DNA from: Bradyrhizobium sp. Ghvi
GTDB taxonomy: Bacteria > Pseudomonadota > Alphaproteobacteria > Rhizobiales > Xanthobacteraceae
Assembly: GCF_900115265.1 (NCBI RefSeq)
Contig: NZ_FOVU01000019.1
Span: forward strand, 1 to 64,000
Reading direction: 5' to 3'
DNA: 64,000 nucleotides
Made by a program: the position numbers and the translations under genes. The notes under the pieces are model-generated. The model was given only the letters and a program-made list of their open reading frames with translations, was not told the DNA's origin and made no database searches. Below are positions 24,252 to 33,100 of this stretch, in pieces. How positions within the stretch are numbered: the first letter of the stretch is position 1; each line of letters starts with the position of its first letter.

Positions 24252-25207
24252 TGTGAATCTTTCGACCAGGCAACTCGGAAAAAATCCAGCACGCCGCGGC
24301 GCAAGCCTAGGGCGAAAATGAGGATCACAATCCCCAGCACCAGCCCCTGATATTCGGTGACGCGTGCCACCACGTCGTTCAGCGCAAGCAGCATGGCCGC
24401 GCCGAGAACCGGTCCGAGGAAGCTGTTGATCCCACCCAGCATGACGGCAAAGATCGCTTGCCCCGAATTCGGCCAATCGGCGAGTTCCGGATACGCCCCC
24501 GACACGAACAGTGCGGCCAACACGCCGCCTAGGCCTGCGAAGCCGCCGGCGATCGTGAAGGCCCACAGCCGGGCGCGCCACAGAACCACGCCCAGAAAGC
24601 CCGTGCGACTCTCGTTGTCGCGGATCATGCGTAGCGTCTGGCCAAAGGGGCTTGCGGAAATGTGGCGCAGCGCGAGCAGGCCGAGCACCGCGACGACCGC
24701 GCAGCACTGGTAGAGATGAAGCTGCGAGGCGAGGTCGAAGCCGAAGATCTCGCGGCGCGGCAGGCCCCCGCGCAGGCCCTGATCGCCGCCGGTGAGGCTC
24801 TGCCAGGAGATGATGACGCTGTAGATCAGCATCTGGAACGCCAGCGTGATGAAGGCGAAATAATCCGTGCTGAGGCGGACGCAGATAGCACCAACGCAGA
24901 GCGCGGCAAGTGTCGTGAACAGCACCGCGAGCATGGCGGCGACCGGCAGTGAGAGCTCGGTCATCTGCATCATCAATGCGAAGGCGTAGGCGCCCAGCCC
25001 ATAGAACATGCCATGCCCGAATGAGACCATGCCGGTGTTGCCGACCAGGAGATTGAGCGAGGTCGCAAACAGCGCCATCGCACTTAATCGGATGACGAAG
25101 TCTTCGAACGCGGGGCTGCGATGGACGAACGGGACTACAAGCACGATAAGCAACGCCACTGCTGCAATCGCCGTTTCGCGCGTCCCCGAGCGGCCGTTGC
25201 TCTTCAT
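24248..25207 (-). CDS. livM: Branched-chain amino-acid type ABC permease (LivM)
   Basis: A 319-residue inner-membrane permease with about nine to ten helices. The family motif region FYGLGAYAFALMMQMTELSL and the loop GGDQGLRGGLPRRE are typical, and the conserved IRDNESRTGFLG section (the EAA-like loop contacting the ATPase) is intact. It partners LivH. Its ATG overlaps the LivH stop by ATGA. Confidence 0.92.
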   Translation of the reverse strand: MKSNGRSGTRETAIAAVALLIVLVVPFVHRSPAFEDFVIRLSAMALFATSLNLLVGNTGMVSFGHGMFYGLGAYAFALMMQMTELSLPVAAMLAVLFTTLAALCVGAICVRLSTDYFAFITLAFQMLIYSVIISWQSLTGGDQGLRGGLPRREIFGFDLASQLHLYQCCAVVAVLGLLALRHISASPFGQTLRMIRDNESRTGFLGVVLWRARLWAFTIAGGFAGLGGVLAALFVSGAYPELADWPNSGQAIFAVMLGGINSFLGPVLGAAMLLALNDVVARVTEYQGLVLGIVILIFALGLRRGVLDFFRVAWSKDSQ

Positions 25208-26103
25208 AGCCGGCGGCCGAACAGGCCCTGCGGCCGGAGCAGCAGGATTGCGATCATCACGATGTAGATCAAGCCGTCGGTGAACTGGGGGAAGCCGATC
25301 GTGCCGAAGCCGCGGACCAGCCCGATCAACAGCGCCGAAGCCAACGCACCCGCAATCGAGCCCATGCCGCCGATCACAGTGACAATGAAGCTCTCGATCA
25401 GGACCGAAAAACCCATGCCTGGCGACAGCGAACGCACCGGGGCTGCGAGCGCGCCGGCGAGCCCCGCGAGCCCGCCGCCCACCGCGAAGACGATCGCAAA
25501 CAGCAGCGTGGTATTCACGCCGAGCGCGGACACCATCTGAGCGTTGATCGCCGCGGCGCGCACCGTTTTGCCGAGCCGCGTCGTCGACAAGCCGACGCCG
25601 AGAACGATCGCGATCAGCGCAGCGATGCCGATCAGCACAGCGTAAAATGGGGGCACCACGCCACCCGCGATGAAGAGGGGCGGCACCTGGAACGCCTGCG
25701 GCATGCCCATGGCATGGAATTCGGGCCCCCAGACGATCTTCACGAGATCGTCGAAGATCAACACGACAGCGTAGCAGATCAGAAGCTGCATCAGGACATT
25801 GGAGCCATAGACGCGACTTATCAGCGCGCGCTCAAACACGACGCCGAACAGCGCCATCGATAACGCGCCCGCCAGCACCGCCAGCATATAGCTGTCGGTC
25901 ACGCCGAGTGCCGTATAGGCGACGTAACCGCCTAGCATGTAGAAGGTGCCATGCGCGAAATTCACGATCTTCAGCACGCCGAAGATCAGGGTCACGCCTG
26001 CCGCGACCAGGAACAGCAGCATGCCCACAATCAGCCCGCTGGTGGTTTGGGTCACCACACAGGCTGATGTTGTGAGGCAGGCGCCGAGCGCGTGGAGGTC
26101 CAT
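25204..26103 (-). CDS. livH: Branched-chain amino-acid type ABC permease (LivH)
   Basis: A 299-residue permease with eight or nine helices. Characteristic pieces are TLIFGVLKIVNFAHGTFYML near the N-terminus and GGMGSIAGALASALLIGLVR near the end, both hallmarks of LivH. The start lies six bases after the binding-protein stop. It forms the channel with LivM. Confidence 0.92.
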   Translation of the reverse strand: MDLHALGACLTTSACVVTQTTSGLIVGMLLFLVAAGVTLIFGVLKIVNFAHGTFYMLGGYVAYTALGVTDSYMLAVLAGALSMALFGVVFERALISRVYGSNVLMQLLICYAVVLIFDDLVKIVWGPEFHAMGMPQAFQVPPLFIAGGVVPPFYAVLIGIAALIAIVLGVGLSTTRLGKTVRAAAINAQMVSALGVNTTLLFAIVFAVGGGLAGLAGALAAPVRSLSPGMGFSVLIESFIVTVIGGMGSIAGALASALLIGLVRGFGTIGFPQFTDGLIYIVMIAILLLRPQGLFGRRL

Positions 26104-26109
26104 CTGAGC

Positions 26110-27345
26110 TCAGATGTACTTCTGCTGCTTCTTCCACTCGGTCTCGAGCTCAATGATCTTACCCCAGTCGGCGGCCTTCACGTCGACGATGAACGGCTCC
26201 TTCGGTATGGTCTGGCCCCAGCCGATGGCATAGCCTATCGTGGTGTGGTCGTCGCGCATGGTGATCGTGCCATCGACGCCAAACGGCGTGTTTATCTTCA
26301 TGCCGGTGAGCGCAGCGGCGAGCGCCTTGCCGCCCAACGCGTTGGCCTTCTTGATGGCCTGCTCGTAGAACTGCATCGCCACCGTGTTCTGCCATGACCA
26401 ATTGGTCGGCCGCTCGTTCCACTTTTTGAAGTAGGCTTGGCCCCATTCCTTGTTGGCGGGCGTATCCGGGAAGGTTTCGAGATAGCGGGTTGCCGACTGG
26501 ATGCCGGCCGGCAGGTTCTTGATCGCAGCCAGTACCGGATAATCGACATTGGGCGTCGCCACGGCCATCTGCGCGAACAGCGCATAGATGTTGCCCTGGT
26601 TCACGAACGCTGAGAGGTCGCCGGCATAAAGCAACGTAAACAGCGCCTGCGGCTTGGCCTGGATCAGCTTGGTAATCACTTCGGTGAAGTCGGGCTGCCC
26701 AAGTTTGGGCCAAGCCTCGGTGATCACCTCGAGGTCCGGCTTGAACTGCTTGAAGAACTGCAGGTATTGCGCGGTGGTGTCGCGGCCGTAGGCGTAGTCA
26801 GGCGAGCAAGTTGCCCATTTGTTGAGCTTCTTGGCGCTGGCGTATTCGGCGAGATAAATGCTGCCGGCGACCGCGTCGTGCACGCCCTGCCGCGCGACGC
26901 GGAACGCGGTGGGCGCCCGGATCTTGGGATCGGCGGTCAGGGACGAGGTCTCGCTGTTGGTGTGGATACAGGCGACGTCGAGACTGCGCACGACTTCCTG
27001 GACTGCGAAAGAGGCGGACGACGCCTCGGCATCGATCAGGAGTTCGCAACCTGAGCTGTTCACCAGCTCGCGCGCGATGCGGGCGGCCTCCTGCGGCTGG
27101 CCCTTTGAATCACGGTACACGATTTCGATCTGGCGGCCGAGAAAGCCGCCGGCCGCGTTGATACGGTCCTGCTCCATCATCAGCGCGTTCCGCGACGACG
27201 TACCGAGCAGCGCGATCGGCCCCGACAGGATGCTTTGCATTCCGATGCGCAAGGTGTTGGCCTGTGCCCTTGCCACCCAAGGAGCCGCCAGCAAGCTGGC
27301 GGTACCAGCGGCCAGCACAGTGCGACGCGTGATCACTGCGCTCAT
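26110..27345 (-). CDS. Periplasmic binding protein of the Liv-type ABC importer
   Basis: First gene of the transporter operon (411 aa). A twin-arginine-like signal (ITRRTVLAAGTASLLAAPWV) precedes a class I periplasmic binding fold (LRIGMQSILSGPIALLGTSS; DRINAAGGFLGRQIEIVYRD). GGGAGGTG is well placed before the ATG. The ligand could be an amino acid, amide or aromatic acid; the sequence does not decide. It is divergent from the lactonase-like gene, with a shared 460-base upstream region. Confidence 0.9.
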   Translation of the reverse strand: MSAVITRRTVLAAGTASLLAAPWVARAQANTLRIGMQSILSGPIALLGTSSRNALMMEQDRINAAGGFLGRQIEIVYRDSKGQPQEAARIARELVNSSGCELLIDAEASSASFAVQEVVRSLDVACIHTNSETSSLTADPKIRAPTAFRVARQGVHDAVAGSIYLAEYASAKKLNKWATCSPDYAYGRDTTAQYLQFFKQFKPDLEVITEAWPKLGQPDFTEVITKLIQAKPQALFTLLYAGDLSAFVNQGNIYALFAQMAVATPNVDYPVLAAIKNLPAGIQSATRYLETFPDTPANKEWGQAYFKKWNERPTNWSWQNTVAMQFYEQAIKKANALGGKALAAALTGMKINTPFGVDGTITMRDDHTTIGYAIGWGQTIPKEPFIVDVKAADWGKIIELETEWKKQQKYI

Positions 27346-27807
27346 TGAACCGCACCTCCCATAGACTGTTGCCGTGACTGCCTTGAAGATACCCGGCTGT
27401 TCTTATTCAGGCGAGGACTGTAGATCGGCGGTCGCTTTTTGATCAACTGACATTTGAGACTGGCGCCAACCAGTAACGGGGGCGCGGTTGCGACGCTAGG
27501 TCGAGCGATGCCGACCATGATCGAAGGCGGCTGGGTCGCTTGTGCGCCATTATTAAGATTAGGCGAGCGAAGGAGGTGACCGGGGAGCCGGCAGTATCTC
27601 GCCCCGCTTAGTCACTCGGCCAGAGCGATCCTGATCTTGCTGCCTCGCAGCAAAGCTGTTCGCGCAATTCGTCGAATGGGTGGGCCAGGATCTGCACAAT
27701 CGACACAGTTTGTGGTATAAAGCTGGCGTCCGACCAACGTTTAGAATGTCCAATCACGACGGAAAGTACAAAACACAAGCAAAATCGGTCAAAACCGGGA
27801 GGACGAC
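27346..27807. promoter_or_regulatory. Divergent intergenic region between the Liv operon and the MBL-fold gene
   Basis: This 462-base stretch must hold both promoters. A minus-strand frame inside it (27559-27753) has no ribosome site; another frame reads IVQILAHPFDELREQL, possibly a remnant. The perfect dyad TTGATCAA at 27442 is shorter than a FixK box. No operator is assigned. Confidence 0.45.
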
Positions 27808-28698
27808 ATGCTGATGCGCTGTGCGAGAGTCCTTGGCTTATTGATCATAGGACTGGTTTGGGCAGCCGCCGGAGCTGTGGCGGCGGAGCCTCCAAAAGAG
27901 ATGAAGCTCTACGTCTTCTCCTCGGGGGCGCTTAATCTCGACAAGTCAATAATTCAAAACGGCTCTAGCGGCAAAGTCCAGATTCCCGTTGGGTTTTTCC
28001 TGATCCGCCATCCCAAGGGCGACGTGCTGTTCGACTGTGGCAACAACGACCGGATCATCAAAGACCCGGACTATTGGGGCCCATTCGTGAAGGCGCTGGA
28101 TCCGGGCCGCGATCCTGACATCGCCATCGACGCTCAGCTCTCCAAGATCAACGTCAGGCCATCCGACATCAAATATGTCGTGCTTGGCCACTTCCATGTC
28201 GACCATGCCGGCAACATCGGCAAGTTCCTGGACTCGACCTTCGTGTTCCAGCGCGATGAGATCAGGAACGCGTTCTGGCCGGCGCCGGGCTATGCGACGT
28301 TCTTCATCTCGGACGATTTTTCCATGCTGCGAAACAGCGTCGGCGGCGGCATGCCTTCCAAGTACAAGACCATCGAGCTCGACGGCGATCTCGACTTGTT
28401 CGGCGACAACAGTGTCTTCATCCACCGGACGGTGTCGCACACGCCAGGAAGCCAGATCCTGGTAGTGCGGCTGCCGAAGACCGGCACGGTGGTGCTGACC
28501 TCCGACGCCGTCTATCTGCAGGAGAATCTCGACAAGAACATCCTGCCGAGCGTCGGCAGCGTGTATGATCCCGTCGGCATGCTCGATGCGTACGCGTGGG
28601 TGAAGCGGCTTCGCGATACCGAGGGCGCCGACATCATCTATGCCCACGATCCCGATACCTTCAAGGCTCACAAGCACTCGCCCGAGTTCTATGAGTGA
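27808..28698 (+). CDS. Exported metallo-beta-lactamase-fold protein, AHL-lactonase-like
   Basis: The protein (296 aa) has a signal peptide (LLIIGLVWAAAGAVAAEP) and an MBL fold. Metal ligands are visible: HFHVDH (H128, H130, D132, H133), a His in SHTPG (about 211), Asp in LTSDAVYLQ (about 233) and a C-terminal His in IYAHDPDTF. This order and the VGFFLIRHPKGDVLFDCG start match the N-acyl-homoserine-lactonase branch (AttM/AiiB-like). It may hydrolyse a lactone in the periplasm, but many relatives have other substrates. GGGAGG precedes the ATG. The ABC operon follows 112 bases later. Confidence 0.85.
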   Translation: MLMRCARVLGLLIIGLVWAAAGAVAAEPPKEMKLYVFSSGALNLDKSIIQNGSSGKVQIPVGFFLIRHPKGDVLFDCGNNDRIIKDPDYWGPFVKALDPGRDPDIAIDAQLSKINVRPSDIKYVVLGHFHVDHAGNIGKFLDSTFVFQRDEIRNAFWPAPGYATFFISDDFSMLRNSVGGGMPSKYKTIELDGDLDLFGDNSVFIHRTVSHTPGSQILVVRLPKTGTVVLTSDAVYLQENLDKNILPSVGSVYDPVGMLDAYAWVKRLRDTEGADIIYAHDPDTFKAHKHSPEFYE

Positions 28699-28810
28699 TT
28701 GGCTGACGACGTTCGGTCGTCGCGCGCCGAGTCACCATCCCGGGCACTAGGGTCCGGGATTCTACTCGGTGCTCTGCGCGGCGCGGCCGTCAGAGGAGTG
28801 TTTTGGGTTC

Positions 28811-29749
28811 ATGCCTCCGGTCGTTCTGGCGCAGCATGTGACAAAGTGGTACGGGCCGCGGCGCGCCGTCGCCGATGTATCCTTTGCGATCGAGCCGGGC
28901 GAGATCGTCGGCCTGCTCGGGCCGAACGGATCGGGAAAGAGCACCATCTTCCGCATGCTCACCGGCTATCTGGTGCCGACCTCCGGTCGGATCGAGGTGG
29001 CGGGCTGCGACGTTGTCGCCGACTCGCTCGGCGTGCGCCGCGCCATCAGCTATGTGCCAGAGGATGCGCCGCTCTACGATCACATGAGCGTCGGTGAGTT
29101 CCTGCATTTCATGGCGGGCATCAAGGGGCTGCCCGGCGCCAAGGCGCGGACCGCAGTCGATGAGGCCGCCGAGCGGCTCGACCTGACAGAGGTCATGACG
29201 CTGGCGACGGGAAAGCTGTCGCGCGGCTTCCGGCAGCGGGTCTCGATCGCGCAGGCGCTGTTGGCGAACCCTGACGTGCTGGTGCTGGATGAGCCGACCA
29301 GCGGGCTCGATCCGCATCAGGTGATCGCGGTACGCGACCTCATCCGGTCGCTTGCCGGTCGCCACACGGTATTGATGGCCTCCCACATCCTGTCCGAGAT
29401 CGAGAAAATCGCCTCCCGCGTGATGATCCTGCTGGATGGCCGGCTCCTGACGGATAATGTGATGACGGAGATGACGCAGGACCTGGCGCTGCGACTGTCG
29501 ACTCCCTCGCCCGAGGCTGCCGTCCGCCATGCGGCCGAAGGCGTCGCCGGCGTGCGCGACGTCGCGCACGATCCCGACGCCGGCGCAGGCCAATTTCTGA
29601 TCCGCGCGGCACGCCGCGAATCGCTCGCGGCCGATCTTGTCGCCGCGCTCGTCGCCGCCGATGTCGCGGTGTCGGCGCTCACGGAGTTGCGGCCGGATCT
29701 CGAGCGTGTGTTTCTCGATCTCACCAGGCGCCGCGGGGAGGCCGCATGA
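28811..29749 (+). CDS. ABC transporter ATPase (GldA/CcmA-like)
   Basis: First gene of a five-gene operon. Walker A is GPNGSGKST, the signature region LSRGFRQR, Walker B VLVLDEPTSGLDP, and the switch His lies in LMASHILSE. The about 80-residue C-terminal extension (RHAAEGVAGVRDVAHDPDAG onward) is usual for GldA-like ATPases of ABC-2 exporters. The preferred start is MPPVVLAQHVTKWYG at 28811; an in-frame ATG at 28769 is less likely. The stop overlaps the permease ATG by ATGA. Its role is to energise the complex with the next gene. Confidence 0.9.
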   Translation: MPPVVLAQHVTKWYGPRRAVADVSFAIEPGEIVGLLGPNGSGKSTIFRMLTGYLVPTSGRIEVAGCDVVADSLGVRRAISYVPEDAPLYDHMSVGEFLHFMAGIKGLPGAKARTAVDEAAERLDLTEVMTLATGKLSRGFRQRVSIAQALLANPDVLVLDEPTSGLDPHQVIAVRDLIRSLAGRHTVLMASHILSEIEKIASRVMILLDGRLLTDNVMTEMTQDLALRLSTPSPEAAVRHAAEGVAGVRDVAHDPDAGAGQFLIRAARRESLAADLVAALVAADVAVSALTELRPDLERVFLDLTRRRGEAA

Positions 29750-30447
29750 GAAGCTTTGCGGTCCTGCTCCGAAAGGAAGAGACGGCGCTGTTCTCCTCGC
29801 CGATCGCCTATGTGCTGATGACCGTGTTCCTGCTGATAATGGGCTACAGTTTTACGCTCACGCTGTTCCTCAGCCACCAGCCCAGCATGGTGCACATCTT
29901 CTTCCAAATGTTCGTGCTGTTCGGGCTCACGGCGCCACTGATCACCATGCGCCTGTTCGCCGAAGAACGGAAACTGAAGACGCTCGAGGTGCTCCTGACC
30001 GCGCCGGTGTCGGAAGTCGCGATCGTCCTGGCAAAGTATCTCGCCGCGATGAGCCTAGTCTTCGTCATGCTGCTGCTCTCGGGCGCTTACGCCGCTGCGC
30101 TCGCCTGGTTCGGGGACCCCGACTTCGGCCCGATCTACAGCGGCTATCTCGGCCTCCTGCTGTTCGGCTCGGCGCTCGTCGGCACGGGGCTCCTGGCTTC
30201 GGCGCTCACGGCGAACCAGGTGATCGCCGCGCTTGTTTCGCTCAGCGCGTTCCTCCTGTTGTGGATCATCGACAATTTCGGCTGGCTCCTGCCGAGCCCC
30301 GTCGACACGCTGGTGGTGAACCTGTCATTGTCGGTTCATTTTCGCCCCTTCGCCATCGGCTCGATCTATCTGTCCGACGTCGGTTTCTTCATCAGCGTTA
30401 CGCTCTTGACGCTGTTGTTGACTGTGCGGGCGCTGGCACGGCGATGA
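29746..30447 (+). CDS. ABC-2 type permease (GldF-like)
   Basis: The protein (233 aa) has six membrane helices, beginning after RKEETALFSSPIAYVLMTVF, and the conserved PLITMRLFAEERKLKTLEVL loop of the GldF/NosY-like ABC-2 family. It is coupled on both sides by overlaps (ATGA before, GATGATG after). With the preceding ATPase it forms the exporter core. The substrate is unknown. Confidence 0.9.
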   Translation: MRSFAVLLRKEETALFSSPIAYVLMTVFLLIMGYSFTLTLFLSHQPSMVHIFFQMFVLFGLTAPLITMRLFAEERKLKTLEVLLTAPVSEVAIVLAKYLAAMSLVFVMLLLSGAYAAALAWFGDPDFGPIYSGYLGLLLFGSALVGTGLLASALTANQVIAALVSLSAFLLLWIIDNFGWLLPSPVDTLVVNLSLSVHFRPFAIGSIYLSDVGFFISVTLLTLLLTVRALARR

Positions 30448-32045
30448 TGGCGCGCTTGACCCGAGCCGACATCTTCTTGACCGCGCTTGTGGCCGGTGCT
30501 GTCGCCAGCAGTATGCTCGGCTTTGCCGGACTTGGCGAGACGATGTCGAACGGCTTTCTCTTCGCAGCCGGTCTCCTCCTGCTGCTTGCGCTGTTCATGC
30601 TGGCGGTCCGGCTTCCGCTGCGCGGCAGCGGATCGCGCGGGTCGGCCTGGGCTACGAATGCGGCCATCGTGGTGGGCGCGATTGCCGTCGTGGCCGGCGC
30701 CAATGTCGCGCTTTACAGGCACGACGTGCATCTCGACGTCAGCAGAGAGGCGGCAAACACGCCGCCGCGGCAGCTCACCGACGTTATCGCGCAGTTGCGC
30801 ACCCCGATCGCGCTCACCTATTTCTACAATGCCGGCGATGCCAATGCAATTGCGCTGCGCGACCTCGTGCAGATCGCCGCGCGCAACCATCCGCTTTTCG
30901 CCTTCCGCGCCATCGATCTCGACAAGGAGCCCAACACGGCGCGCGACCTCGGCGTGCGCGCCTACAACACCGCCGTGCTGCAGGCCGAGGATCGCAAGGT
31001 CCTGGTCGAGAACGTGATCGATCCCACGCGCCTCGGCTTTGCCGCGCTACGCGTGCTGCGCAAGCGCACCGAGATGGTCTGCTTCGTCACCGGGCATGGC
31101 GAGACTTTCCGTCCGATGCCATCGCATTTCCACTACAGCCATGTCGAGACGCTGAAGGGGCATGAGACGCCCGGCGCCGGCGACGTGCTGGAGGCCGCGC
31201 CCGAACAGCTCGACCGGTTGGAGCTTGCGCTCAACGAGATCGGCTTCGAAATGCGTGAGCTCCTCACCGCGACGAGCCCGGCGATCCCGCCGGACTGCTC
31301 CGTGGTCGCCGAAATCGGGCCGCGCACCGCGTTCACCTCAGATGAGGTGCAGCTGTTGGGCAGCTACCTGAAAGGCGGAGGCCGGCTCCTCCTGCTACTC
31401 GATCCCGTGTCAGAGATATCAGGCGATTTCGAACGGCTGCTGCTCAGGCCCGTCGGGCTGTCGAGCGAGGCCGCGATTGTCGTCGACCCCCTCAATCATT
31501 TCCGGACCGACGCCGACAAGGTCGCGGTGCCCTATTATCCAAGTCATCCCATCACAAAGCGCCTGGCGCTGACTGTGTTTCCGCAGGCGCGGCCGCTTCT
31601 CGTGGCGCAGCCGCCGTTCGGCGTCGGCCTTATCGTGCTCGCAGCGAGCAGCCAGGACAGCTATCTGAAGTCGTCAATGGCAACCGTTGCCGCGACAGGC
31701 GAAGCCCGGAGCGTCCAGCGCGGCGCGCAGCCGCTCGCGGTCGCGCTCGAGGGAAACTGGCCCGGAGGGAGCGCGGATAAGCGCTTCCGCCTCGTCGTCG
31801 CCGGCACCAGCAAGTTCGCAAGCAACGAATACTTTCCTTACGTCTCCAACGGCGAGATGTCGCTGTCGATGCTGCGCTGGCTCGCGGAGGACGATGCAAG
31901 CCCGAGCGTCGCGCCGCAGCCGCTGAAGTTGCCGGAGATCGTGCTGACGAGCCGGCAGATGCGCGACAGCTTCATCTTACTGGAGGTGCTTTTGCCCTTG
32001 AGCACCGCTATGTTCGGCATGGTGATGTGGTGGAGGCGGCGGTGA
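30444..32045 (+). CDS. GldG-like ABC-associated protein (533 aa)
   Basis: The N-terminus has two or three membrane helices (FLTALVAGAVASSMLGF; GLLLLLALFMLAV). A large periplasmic region with the GldG/DUF4350-type fold follows: VSREAANTPPRQLTDVIAQL, then the thioredoxin-like block LFAFRAIDLDKEPNTARDLG and the glutamine-amidotransferase-like GGGRLLLLLDPVSE. A last helix (LLPLSTAMFGMVMWWRRR) ends the chain. In Bacteroidetes GldG works with GldA/F; many proteobacteria carry such triplets of unknown function. The ATG overlaps the permease stop. A longer ORF to 29637 is a shadow. Confidence 0.87.
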   Translation: MMARLTRADIFLTALVAGAVASSMLGFAGLGETMSNGFLFAAGLLLLLALFMLAVRLPLRGSGSRGSAWATNAAIVVGAIAVVAGANVALYRHDVHLDVSREAANTPPRQLTDVIAQLRTPIALTYFYNAGDANAIALRDLVQIAARNHPLFAFRAIDLDKEPNTARDLGVRAYNTAVLQAEDRKVLVENVIDPTRLGFAALRVLRKRTEMVCFVTGHGETFRPMPSHFHYSHVETLKGHETPGAGDVLEAAPEQLDRLELALNEIGFEMRELLTATSPAIPPDCSVVAEIGPRTAFTSDEVQLLGSYLKGGGRLLLLLDPVSEISGDFERLLLRPVGLSSEAAIVVDPLNHFRTDADKVAVPYYPSHPITKRLALTVFPQARPLLVAQPPFGVGLIVLAASSQDSYLKSSMATVAATGEARSVQRGAQPLAVALEGNWPGGSADKRFRLVVAGTSKFASNEYFPYVSNGEMSLSMLRWLAEDDASPSVAPQPLKLPEIVLTSRQMRDSFILLEVLLPLSTAMFGMVMWWRRR

Positions 32046-33100
32046 GAGTGCCGGCCGCGAGCGGCAGCGGGCGCTGGCGGATGCCGTTTCTGGCCGCGAT
32101 GCTGCTGGTGCTGCTCGCCGCGCTGGTGATCAGCGGGCAATGGCCCGAGTTGCGCAGCAAGGTCGCCTTCGCGCCAAAGGGCTGGGTGGCTATTGCGCCG
32201 GCCGACGTGCGCCGCGTGGCGATCCGCTCCGGCAGCGACAGCATCGCGCTGGTCCGCCGGGCGACCGGCTGGGGCATCGACTCTGTCGATGCAGCTGCGC
32301 CGCCCGAACTCGGCAAGCATCTCGACACCGCGCTGCGCCTGATCAATGTCAGCGACGTCTCGCGCGAGATTCCGGCGAGCGAGCTCACCGCGGCGAGTTT
32401 CGCCGAATTCGGTCTCGATCCTCCGGCCGTCGTCGCTGCGATCGAGGCTAGCGGCGGGGCTGCTGCCACCATCAATTTCGGGGCGCTCAATCCGGCGAGC
32501 ACATCGCACTATGTCCGGCTCGCCGGCCGGCCCACGGTCGCGCTGATGCCGCGCCATGTTGCCGAGGAGTGGCGCGTGGTCTTCGATATCGCGCGCCGCT
32601 TCCGCGACCAAGCCGGCGCGAGTGCGGCGAGCCGCGGTAAGGACCTGCTGTTGCCGGTCTCGATGGCGCAGGTCTGGGCAATCGAGATCGTGTTCGCCGG
32701 CAAGCTGACCCGGTTAGAGCGGGATGTCGACGGCAACTGGTTCCGTCATCTCGGCCAGCATAGCCATGTCGCCGCCAATGTCACCCATGTCGCCGACCCC
32801 GCGCAGGCCCGCATCATCGATACGGCGCTGCGCGCGCTCGACGCAGCCGCCATCGAGACGCGCATCGACCCGGCCGGTTCGTCGCAGCTCGCGGGGTATG
32901 GGCTCAACCTGCCGACTCTGATCCTGCTGGTCTTCGCGCGCGACAGTCCGACGCCGCTGGCCCGGCTAGAATTCGGTGCCTCGGCCGATCCCCTCGACCG
33001 CTATGCGCGACTTACGCCTGACGGCGCCGTAATCACCGTTGCCGAGTTCGAGATGCGCCGGCTGACCGAGCTGCTGCGCGCGGTCGGAGACGGATCGTGA
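32042..33100 (+). CDS. DUF4340-like periplasmic protein (352 aa)
   Basis: The GTG at 32042 overlaps the previous stop (GTGA) and has GGAGG five bases upstream, so it is preferred over the GTG at 32027. A single N-terminal anchor (MPFLAAMLLVLLAALVISG) leads to a repeated beta-rich domain: VRRVAIRSGSDSIALVRRAT with GWGIDSV, and later IEIVFAGKLTRLERDVDGNW, as in DUF4340 proteins, which typically follow GldG-like genes. It is probably the periplasmic partner of the ABC complex. Confidence 0.82.
   Translation: MRVPAASGSGRWRMPFLAAMLLVLLAALVISGQWPELRSKVAFAPKGWVAIAPADVRRVAIRSGSDSIALVRRATGWGIDSVDAAAPPELGKHLDTALRLINVSDVSREIPASELTAASFAEFGLDPPAVVAAIEASGGAAATINFGALNPASTSHYVRLAGRPTVALMPRHVAEEWRVVFDIARRFRDQAGASAASRGKDLLLPVSMAQVWAIEIVFAGKLTRLERDVDGNWFRHLGQHSHVAANVTHVADPAQARIIDTALRALDAAAIETRIDPAGSSQLAGYGLNLPTLILLVFARDSPTPLARLEFGASADPLDRYARLTPDGAVITVAEFEMRRLTELLRAVGDGS

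Noticed and set aside
23499..24707. 402-aa ORF as a longer LivG
   Set aside because: The first 152 codons overlap LivM coding in another frame; the ATG at 24251 overlaps the LivM stop and gives normal LivG length.
27442..27449. TTGATCAA as a FixK box upstream of the Liv operon
   Set aside because: The dyad halves are contiguous; the four-base spacer required for FixK/FNR boxes is missing.
29637..32045. 802-aa ORF as one protein
   Set aside because: Its first 269 codons are a shadow of the ABC permease; the GldG-like protein starts at 30444.
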